From: Gemmatimonadota bacterium | GTDB lineage: Bacteria; Latescibacterota; UBA2968; UBA8231 | Assembly (NCBI GenBank): GCA_009845645.1 | Contig: VXZF01000213.1 | Span: 1-6,284, forward strand | Direction of reading: 5' to 3' | Length of the DNA stretch: 6,284 bases | Shown here: piece after piece, positions 1 through 4,671 of the stretch | Layout of the letters: each line of letters opens with the position of its first letter | Position numbering within the stretch: position 1 is the first letter of the stretch | Position numbers and translations under genes: made by a program | The notes under the pieces: generated by a model | The model's database searches: none | Seen by the model: the letters and a program-made list of their open reading frames with translations, nothing else | What the model was told of the DNA's origin: nothing

Positions 1-1659
1 GTTGAGGGTGCGCAATTCGCGCTGCTGTTTTTCTTGGCGGGCCAAGTAGTGGGCCTGCTGTTGGCTCAGTTCGTAATCTTGCACTCGCTTAGGCCGACGC
101 TGCAAGACCTTGAAGATTGAAAAGGCCCGTTCCAAAGGCTGAGGATCGCGCAGAGAAGTCGGCAAGGGATCGACTAGTTCAATCGGACCTTGTAATTCCC
201 TTTCGGGCGCGGATACGGCCGCGTCCATCAACTCCTTGTAAACGATCTTTTCAAATGCGCGCAACGCGTAGAGGCCACCGTTTTCATCCGCATCGCGGCG
301 GATGCTGTGCTTGGTTGCCAGCGCGGCCATATCGGCCCCGTTGCGAATTTGTTCCAGCAGTTCTTGGGCGAGCGACTCATCGGCAACCATGATTTCTTGG
401 ACGATGATTTCCTCTGGTGCCCAGTACATTTCTGGATGCGCCTCGTAGTGGGCACGCGCTTCCTCTTCGCTCACCTCTAAGGCGTCTTCGAGCAACTCTT
501 CCCACAGCCCTTGCAGTAGCAACCGCTCCTTTTCGGCTGTCACCTTCTCCTGCACCTCGGGTCGCTCGGCGTATCCTCCGCGCTCGGCCGCCAAGCCCAA
601 CAGTAGGTCTGGTGCTCCACGGCGGCGGATCCGGTCGTCGAGCACGGCGCTGTCGATTTGGGTGCGACCCAGCCGCGTATTGTGCAACAAGTTGCTGCCC
701 TGCTGCATGGTGATGATGCCGCCATCGTACTCGTAGAGCGGGGCGGCCCACTCCTCGGGCGCAAGCTGCGGCGCACCAGGCTGTTGGTTCCAAGCCGCGA
801 CAAAGCGCCGCACCTGTTCCCCTACTGGGCGCAAGCCGCTCTCGACGATTAGCTTATCGATGTGATCGCTGCGCAAGTTCTCGATTTTTTCTAAAAAAGT
901 CGCCCGCTGGATCACCGAGCGATACTTATCAAAAGGCACCAATTTCTTATCTACTACCTTGGCGATTTCCCAGCCTTGGGGTGTGCGGAAGGGCTGGCTT
1001 ACCTCGCCTACGTCCAACGAGAACACGCGCTCGTACACTCGGTCTGAGACCCGGTCGAAGGCATAGTACGAATCAAACCAGCCTCCATCGGCCGCAGTCT
1101 CCTCGTCCAGCGAGTGCTTGCGCGCCATGTCCTCAAAAGTAGCCCGACCGGATTCGATCTCCGCGTAGATGGAATCGGCGCGAACGCGACTGTCGAGCAG
1201 GATGTGCGCCCCACGCACGGCGTGGCGGGCTGGATGCGCGGCAAAATTGGCTCGCAACTCGTCTTCGGAAATCTCGATTTGCAGACCAACTTGCTCGCGC
1301 AGATAGGCTTCGATCATGGCCTTGTGCTGGGCGAGTTCCACAGCCTTGATCCATTCGGGGTTTTTGTCCAGTCCTCGTGCGTACGCCTCGCGCACCATGA
1401 GCTTGATGTCGATCAAACTCATCAGGTGCTCGCGATGCTTTTCCACGCCTTGTGCCAAAGAGCGATGCTGCGGTTGGATCCGGGCTTCGTAGCGGCGGAA
1501 TTCGCGTTCGTCAATTAGGTCGTCGCCGACTTGGGCCAAGGCAGTACCAGTCACCACTAAACCACCACCCTCGGCGACCGGGGCCGCTGGCTCTTGGACA
1601 CAACAAAAAAGGGATGTGCAGACTGCAAGCCCTACCCATTTTCTCGCGTTATTGATCAT
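1..1659 (-). CDS. SurA-like parvulin peptidyl-prolyl isomerase / periplasmic chaperone (3' end outside window)
   Basis: An ATG at 1659-1657 opens a frame that stays open for 553 codons to the left edge. It overlaps the TPR gene by 11 bases. The ribosome binding site is weak (AGAAAG directly upstream), so translation may be coupled. The N-terminus (MINNARK, then WVGLAVCTSLFCC) is an export signal, with C19 or C20 a possible but poor lipobox. Residues about 38-140 are helical and resemble the SurA N-terminal chaperone region. The first parvulin (PpiC) domain is about 147-240, with AHILL (H152), GG (192-193), a VYERVFSLDVGEVS-like segment and TPQGWEIAKV. A second, more degenerate one is about 418-522, with VQEIMV, NGADMAALATKHS, GG (461-462), LQGPI and FSIFKV. 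Such proteins fold or escort exported proteins. The second active-site His of domain 1 is Glu (E231), and domain 2 lacks both, so chaperoning may outweigh isomerase activity. The C-terminus is not visible. Confidence 0.9.
   Translation of the reverse strand, partial: MINNARKWVGLAVCTSLFCCVQEPAAPVAEGGGLVVTGTALAQVGDDLIDEREFRRYEARIQPQHRSLAQGVEKHREHLMSLIDIKLMVREAYARGLDKNPEWIKAVELAQHKAMIEAYLREQVGLQIEISEDELRANFAAHPARHAVRGAHILLDSRVRADSIYAEIESGRATFEDMARKHSLDEETAADGGWFDSYYAFDRVSDRVYERVFSLDVGEVSQPFRTPQGWEIAKVVDKKLVPFDKYRSVIQRATFLEKIENLRSDHIDKLIVESGLRPVGEQVRRFVAAWNQQPGAPQLAPEEWAAPLYEYDGGIITMQQGSNLLHNTRLGRTQIDSAVLDDRIRRRGAPDLLLGLAAERGGYAERPEVQEKVTAEKERLLLQGLWEELLEDALEVSEEEARAHYEAHPEMYWAPEEIIVQEIMVADESLAQELLEQIRNGADMAALATKHSIRRDADENGGLYALRAFEKIVYKELMDAAVSAPERELQGPIELVDPLPTSLRDPQPLERAFSIFKVLQRRPKRVQDYELSQQQAHYLARQEKQQRELRTLN
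94..408 (-). other. Second, degenerate parvulin-like domain
   Basis: Residues about 418-522 keep the fold signature: IIVQEIMV strand, LLEQIRNGADMAALATKHS helix region, ENGGLY, ELQGPI and SIFKVLQRRP final strand. Both histidines are absent, with Glu at the first site (E422) and Ser at the second (S514). It is probably a non-catalytic peptide-binding copy, like the inactive parvulin domain in E. coli SurA. This comparison is family knowledge, and the assignment rests on motif order only. Confidence 0.72.
940..1221 (-). other. First parvulin (PpiC/rotamase) domain
   Basis: Residues about 147-240 follow the parvulin pattern: an AHILL strand with H152, a helix (DSIYAEIESG), ATFEDMARKHSLDE, GGWF, a helix ending VFSL, GEVSQPF and a final strand GWEIAKVVD. 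In canonical parvulins the final strand reads GYHIIKV or similar. Here the histidine is replaced by Glu. This is the better conserved of the two domains. Confidence 0.88.
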
Positions 1660-3037
1660 CTTTCTGCTTTCTAAGCAAGGCGTCGGCCATGCGTTTGTGT
1701 TCTTCGCTTTTGGCAATCTGCCCCAGCCGCTTGTAGGCTTCGGCCAAGGCTTGGTGAGCACCGAGCCAGTTTTCGTCGAGCGCGAGGGCACGATTGAGCA
1801 TGGCGATGGCCTCATCCGTGCGCTGCTGATTCAAATAGACCTGTCCGAGGGCCGCAAAGGCGGCCACGTGCTCGGGGTCTTGTTCGATGATCTGCTGATA
1901 TGCCGCTGCCGCTTGATCGAAATGTCCAGTGCGCAAGTAAATGTTGCCCATGTTGTTCAGCGCCTGCACATGGCCGGGATTGATCCGCACGGCTTGGGCG
2001 TAGTGCGGCAGAGCCACGCCGGTAAACCCCAAGCGGTTGTACATAAAACCTAAACTGTAATGGGCGTCGGCGTCGTCTGGATCGCTGCGCAGCCGCTCGC
2101 GATAGCGCTCGATATCCCCCTCGACCTGCTTGACTTTTTCGTAAGCGGCGAAGGATTTTTCTCCGGCTGTCTCGCGGCCCTGCCGCAGGTGAATCTGGCC
2201 CAGCAGACGGAAGGACTCGGCCAGCCCGGGTTCGATTAGAATGGCTCGGCGGAAGCGCTCGGCCGCAGCCGCAAGATCGTTTTGGCCCATCTGAATCCTC
2301 CCTAGTTGCAGATGGGCCTCCGCGTATGTGGTGTCGGCTGCCAGCGTGCGCTCAAAGTACTCGACCGCCTCCTCGTCTTCACCCTCTTGGAGCTTGATCT
2401 CCCCCATCGCGTAGAGCGCACGCGCGTTTTTTGGCGCTGCCACCAAGACCTGTTGCAGGGCCTCGTTAGCATCTGCATAGCGGCCCAAGCTGGAGTACAC
2501 CAGCCCGAGGTTGAAGCGGGTGTGGAGGTGCTCGGGCCGCAGCGCCAAGGCGCGCTCGTATTCGTGCGCAGCGTCGCCCAACCGACCCTGCTTGCTGTAC
2601 ACCGCCGCTTTGTTGCGCCGCGCTGGCGCGTATGTCGAGTCCAAGGCCAAGGCCGAGGCAAACGCGGCGTGGGCTTCGTCGTAGCGGCTCAGCTTCAGAT
2701 GCACATTGCCCAAGGCGACGAGCCATTCGGGTTGATCGGATTCGAGGGCCACGGCCATTTCGTAGAATTGGACCGCTTCTTCGGGCTGGCCCAAGGCCAA
2801 GTGGATCCGGCCCAACGTAGCCAGCACCTCGCCCGACTGCGGATGGCGCTTCCGCGCTTCCCCGTACACCTCAAGGGCATCCGCGTAGCGCTTCTGCCGC
2901 AACAGAGCACGCCCGATCAACAGCGGATCCTCAACCGGAGGCGGCTGCACTACAGGCTGAACGGGCGGAACTTCCGGCTCGGTTTCGCAGCCGGCTACCA
3001 GTGCGATGCCCAGTGCGAATGAAACCCATTTAATCAC
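1649..3037 (-). CDS. TPR-repeat lipoprotein
   Basis: This 462-residue protein starts at GTG (3037-3035), which overlaps the upstream stop as GTGA. The N-terminus is a lipoprotein signal: MIK, a hydrophobic stretch, then lipobox VAGC with the acylated cysteine at residue 17. The +2 residue is Glu rather than Asp, which under the E. coli Lol rule favours the outer membrane. A Pro/Val-rich linker (about 22-38) follows. From residue 38 to the end there are about 12 tetratricopeptide repeats, mostly of exact 34-residue length (69-102, 103-136, 137-170, 171-204, 205-238, 239-272, 323-356, 357-390, 391-424), with the usual Leu-Gly, Ala-Tyr and Pro positions. Repeat 8 (273-322) carries an extra helical insert. 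TPR solenoids bind peptides or proteins, so an envelope scaffold or adaptor for its operon partners is the natural inference. The partner is not identifiable. No enzymatic domain is seen. Confidence 0.93.
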   Translation of the reverse strand: MIKWVSFALGIALVAGCETEPEVPPVQPVVQPPPVEDPLLIGRALLRQKRYADALEVYGEARKRHPQSGEVLATLGRIHLALGQPEEAVQFYEMAVALESDQPEWLVALGNVHLKLSRYDEAHAAFASALALDSTYAPARRNKAAVYSKQGRLGDAAHEYERALALRPEHLHTRFNLGLVYSSLGRYADANEALQQVLVAAPKNARALYAMGEIKLQEGEDEEAVEYFERTLAADTTYAEAHLQLGRIQMGQNDLAAAAERFRRAILIEPGLAESFRLLGQIHLRQGRETAGEKSFAAYEKVKQVEGDIERYRERLRSDPDDADAHYSLGFMYNRLGFTGVALPHYAQAVRINPGHVQALNNMGNIYLRTGHFDQAAAAYQQIIEQDPEHVAAFAALGQVYLNQQRTDEAIAMLNRALALDENWLGAHQALAEAYKRLGQIAKSEEHKRMADALLRKQKDDQ

Positions 3038-4671
3038 CGACTAGTATCCTCCTCTATGGCCACGTATTGCCGCCCGGGCAGGGCCTCTACGACTTGGACG
3101 GCACCGGATGGCCAGCGAATTTCAACTCGCTCGGCGACCTCGGCGTTCCCAAGGCCAAAGAGCACGCGGGGGTCGTTCGACGACAGATAGCTCGCATTGC
3201 GGCGAACCTCGCGCACGAGGGTGCGGCCACCAGTCGTCAGCGCGATCCGCGCCCCAATGGCATCGCGATTGCTCGCCGCACCCCGCAGCCTAAGCCCCAA
3301 CCATTCACCGCCATCTGCGTCGTTGCGCAACAGAGCTGGCCGCTCGTTGGAGTTATTCACCGCAATATCCAAGTCGCCGTCGCTGTCAATGTCGCCGAAC
3401 GCAGCCCCGCGACTGACCTGTACCAGCGCGAGGCCCGGGCCGCGGTCGCTGCTATCAACAAAGATGCCCTCGCCGATATTTTCGAGTAGCTGATTGCGCT
3501 GCGCGTACGCCGCCGCTCGATCGACCTTTTCCACATTGTCGTACACGTGGCCATTGGCGACAAACAGATCGAGATCACCATCGCTGTCGCAGTCGAAAAA
3601 CCCCGTACCAAACCCGAGAAAGGCCATGCTGGCGCGGGTGATCCCCGACGCCACGGTCGCGTCGGCAAAGAACCCTCCACCCAAGTTGCTGTACAGGGTA
3701 TTGCTCTCCCACTGGAAGTTGGTCACGAACAAATCCAAGTCGCCGTCGCCGTCTGCATCGGCCATATCAACGCCCATTCCGGCCTCAGCAACTCCTTCGC
3801 CGTTGAGGCTGGTGCCGCTGGCAAGACCCCGATTGACAAAGCGCGTGCCGTCGTTGCGGTAAAGCATGTTGGGCACAAGGTCGTTGGCTAAGTACAGATC
3901 GGGATCTCCATCTTGATCGTAGTCGCCAAAGACGACCCCCAACTCCTTGCCAGCCACGCTAACGAGGCCAAAGGCCGCCGTGCGGTCGGCAAAAGCCCAA
4001 TCGCCCACGCGGCCCTCGTTGATATAGAGGCGGTCGACCTGGCCGTCGAATTTGCGCGGGTCACAGTAGAGCCGCTCCTCGCTGTTGCCGATCCAGCACA
4101 CGAGCGGGCTTTCGGTCGGATAGTCGAGGTAGTTGCCGACGAATAGGTCCAAATCTCCGTCGAGGTCCACGTCGGCAAAGGCCGCGCTCGTCCCCCATCC
4201 CGGGCAACCCACGTCGGCTGTAGCTGTAACGTCGGCAAAGCGACCCTCTCCGCGATTGTGGAAGAGCACGTTGGGCCCAAAATTGGTAACGTAGAGATCG
4301 GCCCAGCCGTCGTTGTCGTAGTCGCCCACGGCCGCTCCCATGCCGTATCCTCGGTCGCCGACGCCAGCCCGCACCGTCTGCTCTGAGAAACGGCCCGCAC
4401 CTTCGTTGCGAAAAAGCGCGTTGACCGCTTCAGGCTCGTTTGACAGCTGAGGCAACCGCCCGGAGTTGACCAAGTAGAGGTCGAGCGCACCATCGCCGTC
4501 GAAATCCAAAAATGCGGCCCCAGAGCCATAGGTCTCGGGCAAATAGCGCGCGCCGGTCGCGCCGCTGTGGTGGATGAAATCGACTCCAGCCGATTGCGCG
4601 ATATCGACAAAGCGCGATTCCGCCGCGACATTGCAACAAAGCAGTAGAACCATTCCGTAGCGCGCCTTCAC
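3034..4671 (-). CDS. CRTAC1-family FG-GAP/VCBS repeat protein with ASPIC/UnbV domain (second paralogue)
   Basis: This 545-residue exported protein is complete. It starts at GTG (4671-4669), which overlaps the previous stop as GTGA. The start gives a basic n-region (MKARYG), a hydrophobic core (MVLLLCC) and a likely signal peptidase I site after VAA, near residue 17. The mature part opens with FVDIAQSAGVDFIH, the classic CRTAC1 N-terminus. Seven loops of type DxDxDGxxD begin at residues 56, 117, 167, 250, 305, 360 and 427, predicting a seven-bladed calcium-binding propeller. The cysteine pair C192/C203 (CWIG...YCDP) matches that of the upstream paralogue. Residues about 457-540 are the ASPIC/UnbV domain (DAIGARI, REVRRNASYLS, FGLG, IRWPSG). 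The two CRTAC1 genes align blade for blade, so they are paralogues from a tandem duplication or an ancient pair. The ligand is unknown, and a surface or periplasmic binding role is inferred from export and fold only. Confidence 0.94.
   Translation of the reverse strand: MKARYGMVLLLCCNVAAESRFVDIAQSAGVDFIHHSGATGARYLPETYGSGAAFLDFDGDGALDLYLVNSGRLPQLSNEPEAVNALFRNEGAGRFSEQTVRAGVGDRGYGMGAAVGDYDNDGWADLYVTNFGPNVLFHNRGEGRFADVTATADVGCPGWGTSAAFADVDLDGDLDLFVGNYLDYPTESPLVCWIGNSEERLYCDPRKFDGQVDRLYINEGRVGDWAFADRTAAFGLVSVAGKELGVVFGDYDQDGDPDLYLANDLVPNMLYRNDGTRFVNRGLASGTSLNGEGVAEAGMGVDMADADGDGDLDLFVTNFQWESNTLYSNLGGGFFADATVASGITRASMAFLGFGTGFFDCDSDGDLDLFVANGHVYDNVEKVDRAAAYAQRNQLLENIGEGIFVDSSDRGPGLALVQVSRGAAFGDIDSDGDLDIAVNNSNERPALLRNDADGGEWLGLRLRGAASNRDAIGARIALTTGGRTLVREVRRNASYLSSNDPRVLFGLGNAEVAERVEIRWPSGAVQVVEALPGRQYVAIEEDTSR
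3048..3052 (-). promoter_or_regulatory. Strong Shine-Dalgarno GGAGG for the TPR lipoprotein gene
   Basis: On the minus strand GAGGAGG ends 10 bases before the GTG at 3037-3035. The core GGAGG matches the anti-Shine-Dalgarno sequence well. It lies within the last codons of the CRTAC1 gene and encodes its Glu-Glu pair. This supports the GTG start, which is also the one that yields a full lipoprotein signal peptide. Confidence 0.7.
3052..3303 (-). other. ASPIC/UnbV C-terminal domain of the second CRTAC1 protein
   Basis: Residues about 457-540 show WLGLRLRG, then DAIGARIAL, VREVRRNASYLSS, VLFGLG and VEIRWPSG, ending in YVAIEE. The order is the same as in the upstream paralogue. The end of the domain is encoded by the same bases (GAGGAGGAT) that supply the ribosome binding site of the next gene, and only five residues follow it (EDTSR). 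Confidence 0.88.
3367..4506 (-). repeat. Seven DxDxDGxxD propeller repeats of the second CRTAC1 gene
   Basis: The array spans loops DFDGDGALD, DYDNDGWAD, DVDLDGDLD, DYDQDGDPD, DADGDGDLD, DCDSDGDLD and DIDSDGDLD. The acidic positions 1, 3, 5 and 9 are kept in all seven, so all could bind calcium. The sixth loop has a cysteine at its variable second position. On the plus strand the array shows as recurring gtcgccgtc words, for example near 3373 and 3739. Confidence 0.85.

Noticed and set aside
377..793. Other-frame open frames in the first 1.5 kb, including this one and 1114-1518 on the plus strand
   Set aside because: Compositional Arg/Ala/Pro-rich or featureless translations inside the parvulin gene, which explains the region in a single continuous frame.
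1600..1680. Possible intergenic promoter or terminator between the TPR and foldase genes
   Set aside because: The genes overlap by 11 bases, and no hairpin followed by a T-run or convincing -35/-10 pair is seen. The A/T-rich patch encodes the start of the foldase signal peptide.
2306..3022. Plus-strand open frame of 238 codons opposite the TPR gene
   Set aside because: G+C-rich shadow frame with no recognisable domain. It lies fully within the well-supported TPR lipoprotein.
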